A stretch of DNA of 64,000 nt, from NCBI GenBank assembly GCA_035578155.1, contig JAPWDM010000001.1, positions 11,817,543-11,881,542 on the forward strand, written 5' to 3'. Positions within the stretch are counted from its first letter, which is position 1. Each line of letters starts with the position of its first letter. This document shows positions 46,803 through 59,004 of this stretch, one piece after another. The notes under the pieces were generated by a model. It did no database searches. It worked only from the letters and a program-made list of their open reading frames with translations, and was not told the DNA's origin. Both the position numbers and the translations under genes were made by a program. Source of the stretch: Brachynemurus nebulosus. Its lineage: Eukaryota; Arthropoda; Insecta; Neuroptera; Myrmeleontidae.

Positions 46803-48448
46803 GTCAAAAATTCTAGGTCAATATTAGAACAAAGTTATTGACCATATTTAAATTTGTCTATAAATATAAATAAATGCCTGTATGTATTTAGGTAATACTG
46901 ACAGTTTAAGGTTGAACAAGCATAATAAATTAATTCCGATTAACTATCGGTCTTACTAACATCTCATTACATCAACAAATGGGTGACAGGGGATCGAAGC
47001 AAATCGTATATATGTATACCAATTTTATACCTATGTATGTCTGCTTTTGTAGAGAATAAACCAAACGACTGACAGCGCTTTGGTAGAGAGAAAAGCTTTT
47101 AAAGAAATCGATTTGCTACCAATTAGAATTTATGTTGTTAACATCAGGGAAAAACGTTACCTAGTTAAATTGTTATAAATAAACATTCGTTTTTGCTACT
47201 TCAAACTAGACTACACTAAATACATAAAATATATACATATATATTTCTATCATTCCAATTACAATTGCAAAGCACAATGACATCGGTGAATTTTTTTCAT
47301 AGTTGTCTGTTACTTTTTTCAATTACTGTAAAGCTTGAAATTTTCTATTTTCTGTTCGTTGACACTCCTAGTAGGGGAGAAGTGGCATCAAAAAAGGACG
47401 TTTTTGTTTTAAGCGGTCTAGTAAATAAATGAGACAACAAATTAAATAGTTACGAACGGAATTAGAAACATTTATTTGTTATTAGATGTAATTTTTCTCA
47501 GTTTTTTCAGTCAATAGACTGTATTGAAAGAGATATGATAATTTATGAAAGTATGAAAAATTTATATTAAATATCATTCATATTGTTCAAATTTCAACCT
47601 TAGGTACATAAGACATACGGTTCATACTATTGCGCAGGTCGTCTTACTGAACTTATATATTAATAAATTTGATTCAATAATGGAAATAACCAAATGATTT
47701 CAGTAATCGATGATTATTAATTGCGTGGTTTTAGTAATCGATAATTAAAATCATTGTTTTTTATTTGATTATTTTAAACGAGAAGAAAATTAAAAAAAAT
47801 TAATTATTGACCCTAAGAAAACACGATAATAGAGAAAAAATTGTGACATGTGGATATTCAAATAAAATTAATTCGAAATCACCAGTCTTAAAGGTAGTCA
47901 CTTTCATAACTGTTTGTTCTGTATCTGAAACAAAATAAGACGTAAAATTTTAAGTCATTTTAGTTAACTCTTTAAACGATTAAGACGAGTTAACTCGTCC
48001 TGCAATATGGTGGCTCAAAATGCTATGATATGTATATATTTATTGGTGCAGGTGCCGCCGCCTGTGACAGATTTTCCGAAATAAGGTATAATTCTAAATA
48101 ATGTTCAATTTTATCAACATAGTTTAGTATATTAATTTATATTTTGTAAATTCCGAGGGTTCACTTTTTTGATGTTGGAATCTTTAGTTTTCTTTCTTTT
48201 TCCTTTTTTTTGTAACCTTATCTATTGTACTTAGGTATCACTGGCAGTAAAAAGCCCGGCATTTTGAGATAAAAAAATTTTTCCATATGATTTGTAGGGT
48301 TAGTATAAAAATAACCAACTGTTTGCAAAATGACAGTTGTGCGAAATTTTGTACTTTACTTACGCCTGTGTGTAAAGAATCATAGTTTACTATACTTTTA
48401 TTAATCTTTATATTACATTTTATATTGAAAGCTGTACAAACTCTTTAC
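46803..48448. other. Unassigned AT-rich DNA
   Basis: Nothing recognised. A G/C-richer patch at about 48048-48070 (GTGCCGCCGCCTGTGACAG) has no partner. Confidence 0.45.
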
Positions 48449-51400
48449 TTAAGGGGAGGTTTACTTGAGAGTCCTTAAAATTTATGTATTTTTCTAGAAT
48501 TTTTTTCTCAAGAACGGAAGTAAATATCAATTTCAAATTTTGTACACATATTTATTAAGTATTAAGCTACACAAAAAAAATTTTTCAAGGAAAAATATAA
48601 AAAGTTTCCATTTTATAGATAGTCCAGTGTGACCATCCGAAAATCCAATGCCTTGTTGGTCGACATCCTAGCGCCGGTAATAAACCACCGAAATCCAAAT
48701 ACAAAAAGGATTTATAAAATATATGAAGAGTACCGGCACCTCTACCTATAATATCAATAAATTGCTGAAAGAAAAAAAAATGGCGGATGTTTGAACTTTT
48801 GATTACGATTTTTGTCTTATTTTTCGCTCTTTAAAGTAAATTTAAAAATAAAAAGAATATTGAAAGTGTATCGAACTTAGGTAGAGGTGCCGAAGAATTG
48901 AATTATCTTTAAAATAAAAAATTTAAAAAAAAGGATCCATCGAATAGTTTTTGAGTTATCGTGTCCACCATTTCCAAAAATGTAGTTCCGAGATATAAAA
49001 TATATATAAAGAAACATATTTTCAAAATTTTATATTTAATACTCATTATTGCGTGAACTACGTTTTTAGGGCCCGAAGGGACCCTATTAATTTACTTGTG
49101 TGACCAATGGAATATTATTAGCATTATTATTATTAATGTGTCGAAAACTTCATTGACATTTCTATGAAAATATATTCTCACTTTTGTGGGGCTATTTTTA
49201 AAACAGAAAAAAAAAAACTATTAATGAAATTTTTTAACCAAAACAGGTAGTTTGAAATTCAAATAGTCGTACTATTATTAAATTTAAGGTTAACTTAACA
49301 ACCAGAGGCAAGAAAACAAACAAATAACATTAAAAAATTTCCCACGTCCCTGTGTACAAATATATGTATTATACTGATGTTGAAAGCGTAGTTTACACGA
49401 TACAATAATTTTTTCTTACTGTCCCATAATTCCAAAATATCTTTAAATTTGATACTGAACAATATTAATTTCCTATAATAGCTTTGAGGACATTTAATAG
49501 CAAATTAAATATATTTTTTTATCCATTTTGCATGTTCAAAAGCTAATTTATTGGAATTTATAACTTAGTAAGTTGTAATTGACTATTAAGTGATGTATCA
49601 AGTTTGCACATGGTCACATGTAAACTCAACCATAGACAAATACACTAAAGCTCACTATCTCTGTACTCTGTAGCTGAAAGACTATTTAGATGCCATCTCT
49701 CGGTTTGAGAGAAAACAAAATTTTAGAAGCGCGCGTTTGAAATGCCACTACACTCAAATTTCATTTTACATTTTTACTCTTATACGCATATTTCTGATTG
49801 ATATTTGATTTAATTACATTGAAAAAAATTATTTTTAGAAAAGTACTGCAAATGAAGTATCTGAAAATACAATTTAAATAAAAAAACTCAACATATTCAA
49901 TTAAATCAAGTATCAATCAGAAAAATAAAATTAAAACACATTTAATATAACTATTTTTATTATTTTTTATTTAACAGTAAGCTGATTTACAGTTGATAAA
50001 ATAGTAATAAAAATCAGAAAGGTTTCTATAGCTCCAAATAAGACGCAAAATATATGGCTGAACCACAGACCAGTGAACATATTATATGAGGTACTCAGTG
50101 GAAAGGCGGTACAAGTGAATAAACTTAAATATTGAGAAATTTAATTGTAAAGTTTAAATGTGATAGAAAAATCTGTTGGTGAACAATAATTTATTTTTCA
50201 AAAAATTTCGGTCGTATATATTATAATCTGGGGGCCAGGGGGTGTTTTCATCATTGATTACCACTCCTCTGTAACTTCGTGTACGGCTTCATTTTGACGA
50301 GTCTTCCAAGTCTTTTATCTACGAAAATTCTTATAAGTGCGACGTTTACTAAATACGCAGTTGCGAAAGGCGTTAATTCGACGATGTTATAAACAGTTAT
50401 TGCCAACGTTTTACTTTTAAATTTACGTAAAAGATAATGAAATAACCTACGCGAAAATATATTTGTCCGACAAAAACGGTGCGTCGTTCGCCGTGTCCGC
50501 CGTCTGTAACTTGGCTTGTTATTTCATTGCCTTTTACGTAAATTTAAAAGTAAAACGTTGGTAATAACTGTTTATAACATCGTCGAATTAACGCCTTTCA
50601 CAACTGCGTATTTAGTAAACGCCGCACTTATAAGAATTTTCGTAGATAAAAGACTTGGAAGACTCGTCAAAACGAAGCCGCACACGAAGTTAAGGAGGAG
50701 TGGTAATCAATGATGAAAACAGCTCCCGGACCATTATACAGATTTCCGTATCAATATGATTTTTTGAAAATGTCAAGCCATATGAATTTTCTAAGCATTT
50801 TTTCTGACTTGTACCATTTTGACACTCAAGACGTTCAGGCAAAAAATGGTACAACTGCATTTTAAATTAATGTTTAACGTCTTATACATTCAATTTTGAT
50901 ATATAAAACATTAACTCATTTTAATTTATAAATAAAAACGCTTTTTAACTATTGGAACAGAAAAATTTTTTTAAAAATTAGAATTAAATAAAACTATTAA
51001 AATAATATTTTTCATATTAACTATGTTTTTAAATATTAACTAAATATGTAATGATAATGCATAGAATTATTTAACATTTGACACAAATTTTAAATGCAGT
51101 CAAGTACCGTATTAACACAACACTTTGTTTTTAGAGAGCTTTCTAGTGATGTATATAAATCCTGGATTGGACCGACTAGAGGGACTGTTCAGGTAAAATT
51201 GGGGGTAAATTTTGAAATAGGATTAAACTATTCAATATAGGACAAAAAGTTAAACGACAATATTGTAGTCCAACTGACGCTTTACAAAAAAGTTCCATAT
51301 ATATAACTGAGGGCCCTTCTTAATGCGTGTCAACCACGCACTTGACGAATTTTTTGAATTTTTCTTTTATAGAAAGCTGGATTCGGTTAATGTGCAAAAA

Positions 51401-51633
51401 TCTTGTTTTTAAATTATTTTCAGTAAAATCACTTTGGGAACATATTCTACGCATAATTTGCTATCAATTTCGGCAAAAAAAATCGATTTTTTTTGTCAAA
51501 TCTCAAGTAAACTTTCCCTTAAATTACTTTCAGCAAAATCACTTGGTGAACATATTTTACACATAATTAGCTACCAATTTCTGCAGAAAAAAATCGATTT
51601 TTTTTAACGACTCTCAAGTAAACCTCCCCTTAA
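48449..51633. mobile_element. 3.2 kb TTAA-flanked (piggyBac-like) element
   Basis: TTAAGGGGAGGTTTACTTGA continues GAGTC at the left, and the exact complement lies at the right (51609-51633), a perfect 25 bp repeat including TTAA. The length would suit an autonomous element, but no transposase-length frame is left. The right end is tandemly duplicated (about 51417-51522 and 51528-51633), with an inner degenerate terminus CTCAAGTAAACTTTCCCTTAA. A foldback at 50229-50735 lies inside. Confidence 0.8.
50229..50735. repeat. Foldback with arms of about 205 bp
   Basis: 50243-50448 and 50517-50725 are inverted copies with roughly 95% identity by eye; most differences are transitions. The loop (50449-50516) is GC-richer, with CGGTGCGTCGTTCGCCGTGT. 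A 65-codon open frame (50516-50713, TTG start) runs through the right arm, e.g. LVITVYNIVELTPFTTAYLV. I do not recognise it with confidence. Several arm differences change amino acids, so there is no sign of coding constraint. A transcript would give a long double-stranded RNA hairpin. Confidence 0.85.
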
Positions 51634-52424
51634 CTACCAAATGTTAGCATTTATTTTTTAATGAATTTCAATTTCTGCATAATTTTATGATTTATTGTAT
51701 TGGCATCAAATTTTTATTATGAATTTCCTGTTAGTCGTAGACAAAGTATAGTACGTAATTCGGTTGTATGATATATTACACAGTCGCACAGTTACGCGCC
51801 CCCCTTGCGTAATTTTTTCGTTCGTGTGTAAAATATACAGCCAACAACCTTAATCACGTAATATGGTATTTTATAATAGAATATTGAACAAAATTTACAA
51901 TACGTAACTGATAATTAACAATAATATGCATGAAACTTGTTGCTAACTATACCACAATACTTATTGTTATATATGGTTTGAAATAACACGATTGCTAATT
52001 ATTTTGGATAATTACTTTCCTAATAATTATTTACTAAATCATTCATTATAATATTAACGTTCTCAGTTTTATTTAATCTACGTAACGATAGAATGTGATT
52101 AGATTACAATATGTGCTATAGGTAATTTCTTCACTGAAATTTAATATTTACACTTCCGAGATTACAAATAAATGTAAACGTATATGCGGTTAATTACCTA
52201 CATAGGTACCTACTTGAAATAGGAAACTAATTTTCTAATGTAATCTTGTACAAACTACACTGACGAATATCGATTTAAATGTTTTATTTGTTTTTATTGC
52301 ACCACAGGCGTAAGCAGGAATTTATTCGTAAGTGAGGCAGTAAAATATGGATGAGTAGTAGACGCAGCAATACTACTGTGAGTGTATTTTTTTTAATTAA
52401 ATTAGTAAAACATGCATACGAAAC
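51634..52424. other. Unassigned AT-rich DNA
   Basis: Nothing recognised. Confidence 0.45.
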
Positions 52425-52912
52425 TTTTTAGGATCAAAAGGTGGGGGGGGGGGGTTAGTTCGGTCCAAACAAAGTTTTTATTAATATATCGTGTGAGGTA
52501 TCATTTAAAAGAACTAAGTATCTCTAAGGATTCTAAAACTATTTTTTTATAATTTTTGGTCTAGTAGTCTTAACGGGATAACTCAAAATTTGTTTAAAAA
52601 AATGGCCGTTCTCTCTGTTCTCTCAGGTTTCTAAAGCTAAAATTTCAATTTTAATGGGACTAGTATATCCTGAGCTACAACTGCGGCTCTTTTCAACAGC
52701 GCAATAGTTGCTGAAAAAAAAATATTTTAAATAACAAACGGAAATATAGCAATAGACAACATATTGACTAATGTTTCAGTACAATGTGGACAATTCATGT
52801 ATTTTTCAGTTATCATAAACATAATATGAATAAGATTTAAATTTATAAATTTGGCCTATTGACTGTTTACTCCAAGGAACCCTAATTGTGCGAGGCCGAC
52901 TCGCTCTAGGCC
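52425..52912 (+). repeat. Dispersed repeat family B, copy 2
   Basis: GGTGGGGGGGGGGGTTAGTT, a TTAATATATCGTGTGA segment and TTTCTAAAGCTAAAATTT align with 34965-35175. It ends at GGAACCCTAATTGTGCGAGG, then CCGACTCGCTCTAGGCCG, wording common at the ends of insect dispersed repeats. Confidence 0.62.
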
Positions 52913-53891
52913 GATAATACCCGCTTTTATCTGTAATGTCACTAATAGCCCGAGAGCCCGTCGTCTACAAATCCTATGTATAAGATATATGAATGACCAA
53001 GGTTGGGTATAACATATATTTTTTTCAAAAAAATTAAAAATGGGTTGGGTTTTTTATGAAAATCAGTTTTTCGGATTGTGGATAAAGGGTTAAATTTGAA
53101 TTGTATTATCATGTTATATGTTAAATTAATTTCTATTGCAGATAGTTTTTGAGCTACACGTGTTTAAATATTTCAAAGCGCTCTTAAAAATTGCGGATTT
53201 TCGATTTTAAAAATTGTTATAACTCAAATACGAATACTCAAAAAAATATAAAACTTGGTATTTTTGGCCACATTGATTTGAAGAAACTATTCACCAAAAA
53301 TCGTGCAATTTAAGAACATTGATGTTTAAAATGATCTTTTGTTGGTTGATTTGATACGGAATTACCCAGTATTCATCGCAAGTTGTGAGAGATCTTCAAG
53401 TAAGTTAAAATTAATACTTTCGTATTTGAGGGCTACAATGGATTAAGAAAGATTATACGACCTAGCTTTGCTCACTGCAGAGCGAGAAGAAACGAAACAT
53501 CGGAAACATCATTGATATGTTTGCGTCGCGGAAGGCCAGGAAGGTGCAATTGTAAGTGTAACGGTTTTACGTTACTCATTTTCGTTGTAAGATAGAAAAT
53601 AAATACAGTGTTGTAGATAGGGGGTAAGGGGGTCTATTATACTCCGGATGTCACTTACAAAGAGGCGCCAAATGTGTACGAATAGCGTACCACATATTAC
53701 TATATGTGTTTCTGGAGGGAGAAGGGGGTACCAATAAAGGGTCATGTCCCGGGCGCCAGTTATGTTCGCTACGCTACTGCATCCAAGGTCAAGGTAATAA
53801 AACTTATCGCTTTCGGTGAATAATGTACCTTTTTTGTAAATTTTTTTCCCTTTTATATTTAAGGGAATAAAACAAAATTATCATTGTCAAC
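52913..53891. other. Unassigned DNA
   Basis: A GC-richer piece at 53620-53780 (GGAGGGAGAAGGGGGTACCA) looks like a decayed repeat. No gene. Confidence 0.4.
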
Positions 53892-54534
53892 AAATCTACT
53901 TAATAAATTTCTAACACTGACTGACTGACAGACAACGCACCGCCTAAACTGTTGGATTTAGAAGAATGAAATTTTGCATAGGAGTTCTGTATGTAACGTA
54001 GGTGAGCACTAAGCAAGGATTTTTGAAAATTTGTCTCCTGAGTGGGTTTAATAGAGGATGAAAATTTGTATGTAAATTGGTTATTTTTGAAGTTAGTGGT
54101 ATAGAAAAATATGTTACTATGGCTATTAACATAAATAATATATTACTGAATAAATCTTTAACACTGACTGACAGATAACGCATAGCCTAAACTGTTGGGT
54201 TTAGAAGGACGAAATTTAGCATAGGAGATATGAAAATTGGCGTTTAGGCTTCTGTTTATAAATAAAAGTCAGTTGTGTAAACGTTTCTGGAAATTTATCC
54301 TCTAAGGGGTTAAAACAGGAATAGAAAGTTCGTATGGGAAGTTTGTCATTTTTGAAGTTCGAAACGTTCATTGAGGAGAGAATTGAAACATATGTTAATA
54401 TGTTCGATTCAATACTTACAATCAGTGAAAACGTGGATATTGATTTAGGCTTTTGAAAAACATTAAAAGTGAGCAGAAAATGAGTACCTAATAAACAGAT
54501 GTTGTCGATGGGAAATCCCATCGGGTATACGGCT
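53892..54534 (-). repeat. Dispersed repeat family C, most complete copy
   Basis: On the minus strand it runs from ACTAGCCGTATACCCGATGG to TTAGAAATTTATTAAGTAGA. It includes two palindromic CTAAACCCAACAGTTTAGG-type blocks and the CAGTCAGTCAGTGTTAG tail. A 59 bp derivative of MITE family D is inserted at 54369-54427. Without the insert the unit is about 580 bp. Confidence 0.7.
54369..54427 (+). mobile_element. 59 bp deletion derivative of MITE family D
   Basis: CATTGAGGAGAGAAT is joined directly to GAAACATATGTTAATATG, TTCGATTCA and a CAGTG end, so both termini of the 250 bp element remain and the middle is lost. Flanks GAAACGTT and AAAACGTG agree in 6 of 8 positions. Other family C copies lack it (compare 10480-10500). 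Confidence 0.78.
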
Positions 54535-57500
54535 AGTCATGCATAAATTCTTAAAATATAGGTACAATTTTTTTTTTTATTAATCAATTCTTATTTAAAA
54601 GTTAATAAAAAAAATATTGTTTGGGCATCGTAGCTATTTTGGAAAATAACTATTTTTGACTGGAACGTAATAATCAAGTTGATTCTATAAAAAAAAATTA
54701 AATTTACCGTCCATTGTAATCGTCGATGTTTTATTAATAGAAAAAAAAAAAAAACAGAGTAAGAAAAACGTAAATTGAATCATGTGTAAAAATGAAAAAC
54801 GTGAACACTGGTAATGATTTTGCCTTTCCTTTTTACGCACACTATCTACAATTTTTATAATATATTTCCATCTCACGAGAATCCGTTCGATGCCGTTTAT
54901 TGGCATCTATCCCACGTATAAAGTATTTTTCATTCAATTTCATTTTGAATGATTAATGTATTTTGATGAAAGAAAAATATTAATCAAAATCAGAATATTT
55001 TCACTTTAGTTCAATGGGTTATTTATACTTTACCAATATTACATATTATAGCTATAGTAGCTAGAGAGAGTTACTACCATGTGTTTCGTATAAAAACATA
55101 TGTATGTCAATTTTTTTTTTAGTGAAAAGAAAAATTTGAAATAAATTTTAAATAGCTTTCACTCAAAAAAAGGAGAATATATATGTATATAAGCAGAGCC
55201 TGAATTCATGTCAGGGTTGGTTTGTTTTAATATATTTTTCTCAGTTTTCTTGTATATTATACAAAATAAGTTTGTGATGTACAATGGAAAGCTCTCAATA
55301 ACTTGTCTGATTTTCTTTTTTTTTGTGTATAAGATCGATTTTCATCGACTATCTCTCTTATGTGGAATATTTTCCAAATAACTTAGTGATGAAAACTTAA
55401 TTTTTGTTCGTTAAATTGTCTGAGAAGTTGTTTTGTATATATTAAATAGTCTTTTCTCAAAGGAAGAGATAAGGTTTAAAATAATTAATAATCCCCTTTT
55501 CAGAAGATGACAGTGACTCCCGTTCTTGAAATCATAAATTCAGTAGTTAAACCCATTGTCTTTTCTTTTAGGCAACTGTCGAAATAAGTAGAAGCTCAGT
55601 TGCTCAAACAGTTTCATGTTGAACTTCTAATAATGAAATTTAACGTCAGTTTTTAGACTTAACGTCCGTAAGTGACGCCATCCACATCATTATTTTTATT
55701 CACATATTCATTATATCACAATACGTTATCGTAATGCAATTGGAGGACAAGTAAAATGGTTGGGTTAAATGTACGTTTTGGGAACATGTACGTTTACAAA
55801 CACCTTCGTGAAAGATTGTGCCACAGATCATTAGATTTAGTATAAATACAAAATTCTGTGGATCGATTGACGCCTTTTGGTGGGATGTTATATATTTTCT
55901 GTACGATCGTGTATTTTCAAGCATTTACCGATGCTGTTGACAATGCTGGTAAGTTACATTTCCCGAACGTTTGTTTATATCCATGGAAACCAAAACATAG
56001 CAGTGCGGTAAGTGAAATAGATGCGTGCTAAGTGAATAGTACAGTATAGTATTTATTTATTTATTTATATTGAAACTAAAAGTACAATTTGAACAATTAG
56101 AAAAATAAATCGATTAATATGAAAATTTTCACTAGTTTGCACATTATTATTATTATTGTTGGCATTAATCTTCTTATTTTATTGACATTTCAAAAGGTCG
56201 TTCAATCATTAAAATTTTCTGTGATTTTCATAATCTTCCTTTCATTTTACGAGAATAAATTTGCAGCCAAAAATAAAATGCTTCATCAGTTTCATTATTC
56301 TCACTAATATTATAGTTCAACAAACTATTTTCCTCAAATTTCTTAATAGCAAATTCAAAAAAAAATATTCTCGCCAGTGAAATATTGACAGTTAATGTTT
56401 TATTTACAAATACAGTTATCAATTGTCACTACAAAAATTCGTATTAGCTGTTATGAATATTTATAACAGAGAACAAAGAAAACGAACATTACTATGTCTA
56501 TACTAGGGAAACGAGCGTAACCACAAAGGATAGAAAATAAACCCCCACTATGTTATATATGTGCACACGGAGTTGTGTGTGTTAGTCCGTTGGATGTTGT
56601 GTGTATTAGTGTCTTGCATACATACATACATAATATGTTCGTGGTGGTCTGCTGGTGGTGGTACGTATGATGTACGTATACCTCGTACATATACCGTGTT
56701 AATACGAGAGGTAACAGTATAACAACAATTGAAACATACCCATTGAATGCTGGCGAATGAATGAGGGCTAAGCAGCCTAAGATGCACATAAAAGCAGATA
56801 AGTGATTGCAGAAAAGAGATAGATATATTTGTTCTATTTGTTCTGTGATTTATAATATTTATTCATGGCATTCTATGACATAACATAGAAATATAAATTT
56901 CACCTATATAATCCAAATTTTATTTTTTATTTAACATATTTTCATTCTTTAATTATTTTAAATCGATCGTGCAAAAAATATTATACAATGCACGATGCGC
57001 TAAGTGCATTTGCTGATCTCGAAAATTGCAACATTTTCAGATTAGTAAAAGCAATTTACCGAACTTATATTGTAAAATACTATTACATTTAGTCGTTCCA
57101 CAAGCAGTGAGCCAGTAACATGCACTAACTTGAATTGTTGATGATTGTTGTCTTGTTGCACTGTGATTGTTAATCCCAGTTCAGCAAGACACGTATGTAG
57201 ACACGTATGTGATATGTATGCGAAACAGAAGCGATGACACACATACTTATACAAATGACACATACACACGGCGAAGCTGAATGTTTACATAACTCATAGG
57301 TGGGGATTTACGTCATCTTTTGCCCATGAAAATTAGGCCGTTTGACATAGCTAGTTACGCATCTCTAATCTGTGGATTGTGCCAATATTCATTTTAAATT
57401 GTGAGAGAACTGCTAGCTACGGAATTTGAACTCTAGATATATCAGTCCAAAATATCAGTGTTTAAATGAACAGCCATTTGGGTGATTTTGCACGGCTGAT

Positions 57501-58397
57501 CATAGAAAATTTCTAGTTATCGTTGCTAAATTAGTATTGCTATAGTACTATTCGAAACTTTTAATGCGTTTATTTCGAAATTACATTTTCAAACTGCGTC
57601 TGCCCGCATAACTCGAATAATTTTCGACCGATTGACTTCAAATTTTAGCTGTAGGTGGATCGATTTTTGAAAGAAATGAAAGGAATAATTTGGATTGATT
57701 AACAATTACGGATTTTATAAACAAATTAAAGTCGATTTGTTTGACAATTTTTTTTTTAAACCGATCGATACCACTTTCGTAAAAACTAATAAATTTTTAA
57801 TATAATTTTTCAGACAAATCTTGTATACTTGAAGAATTTTTTTCGATTTTTTGTTTCTAGGTATATTTAGACGACAAGTACAGGGGAAAGACTTAATAAA
57901 TGGAACATTCTTTTTAAAAATTATCTTTATCTTAAGACCACGTAATCAAAATGTTAATTCTTTCGGCATAATATAGTTCAAAATAATATTACTTTATGTC
58001 TTAAAACTAGAAAAAAAATTATTTTTTTTTAAAAAACAATAAATTTTTTCATTTGAAAAATTTACTTTTTATTCCACTTGGTAGTACCATTCTCATTGAA
58101 TGGGGCAAAAAGAATATTGAGTGGGACATTAATAATACAAAGTAAAATTCATGCGGTTGATATAGGGTTAGTCAAAAGTATGGAAATGGTCAAAAATTTC
58201 AACGGGAAAGCATTTCTGAAATGAATGGTGAGGACAAAAATCATTTTTCACGGCTGGTATCCGATGAAATTACTCGATACTGGTTGTGAGTGGTAGTCAT
58301 GCGTTGGAGTCGATAATATTTCTAGTTCCTGCTACCTCCAGCCTTAACTGTGACTCAAGTATGTTATTTGACGTCGAAAAGGTTCTGGATCATTCGG
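54535..58397. other. Unassigned AT-rich DNA
   Basis: Short frames at 54685, 55700, 56119, 56228, 56548 and 57042 show no recognisable domains. The last two owe their composition to GTGTGT and CATACATACATA tracts (56570-56640). TTTATTTATTTATTTA lies at about 56052-56067. The piece at 57590-57660 (CGCATAACTCGAATAATTTT) resembles decayed repeat DNA. Confidence 0.45.
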
Positions 58398-58427
58398 TAT
58401 CCATACTGTGTACACACAGTATGGATA
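58398..58427. repeat. 30 nt palindrome
   Basis: TATCCATACTGTGT and its exact complement are separated by AC. Confidence 0.85.
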
Positions 58428-58996
58428 CATAGATATATTTTTGAGTATTATAATATATATATGAAGTCTATAGGTTACCGTATTTCCAATGTATTTGTTA
58501 AGGGTATATTTTATTTATACACATAAATATATTTGTGAATCTTTCATGAACATCCGTCTCTTTCTAATGTGATCCCCCCCGCCATTGATATGTTGTGTAG
58601 GTATGTATAATGTAATAAAGGAAGCCAGGCGTCAGTACATGTACATGTTACAAATAAAATACAAAATAGTAAATCGTTCTAATAAAATTTGTATTGTTAT
58701 CGAAATTGAAAAAATTTATATATTGTTGCTGAGATCAGAATTAATGTCTTTTGTTCAGTAGAATTAGAAAGAAAAGGAATGTTATCCTGCCATTTATATA
58801 TTACAATGTAAGAAGACTTTTTAAATAAAACTCATAAGGAATATAACAGAAATCAAGCACATATTTGAAGAAATTCATCTGATTATCAAAAGGTCGAGAA
58901 ATGCCTTTGGTACGAAAAAAAAATAAAATTCTTTTTCATAGAACATTAGTAAAATATACTCCCAAATTTGTAGAGCGATATTCGAAGTCCTTCAGA
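58428..58996. other. Unassigned AT-rich DNA
   Basis: Nothing recognised. Confidence 0.4.
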
Positions 58997-59004
58997 TATT
59001 TAGC

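Noticed and set aside
53944..54521. Minus-strand frames of 79 and 101 codons
   Set aside because: They fall wholly inside dispersed repeat C; homologous copies elsewhere break the frames.
56548..56789. Two overlapping His/Thr-rich minus-strand frames
   Set aside because: Their composition comes from GTGTGT and CATACATA tracts.
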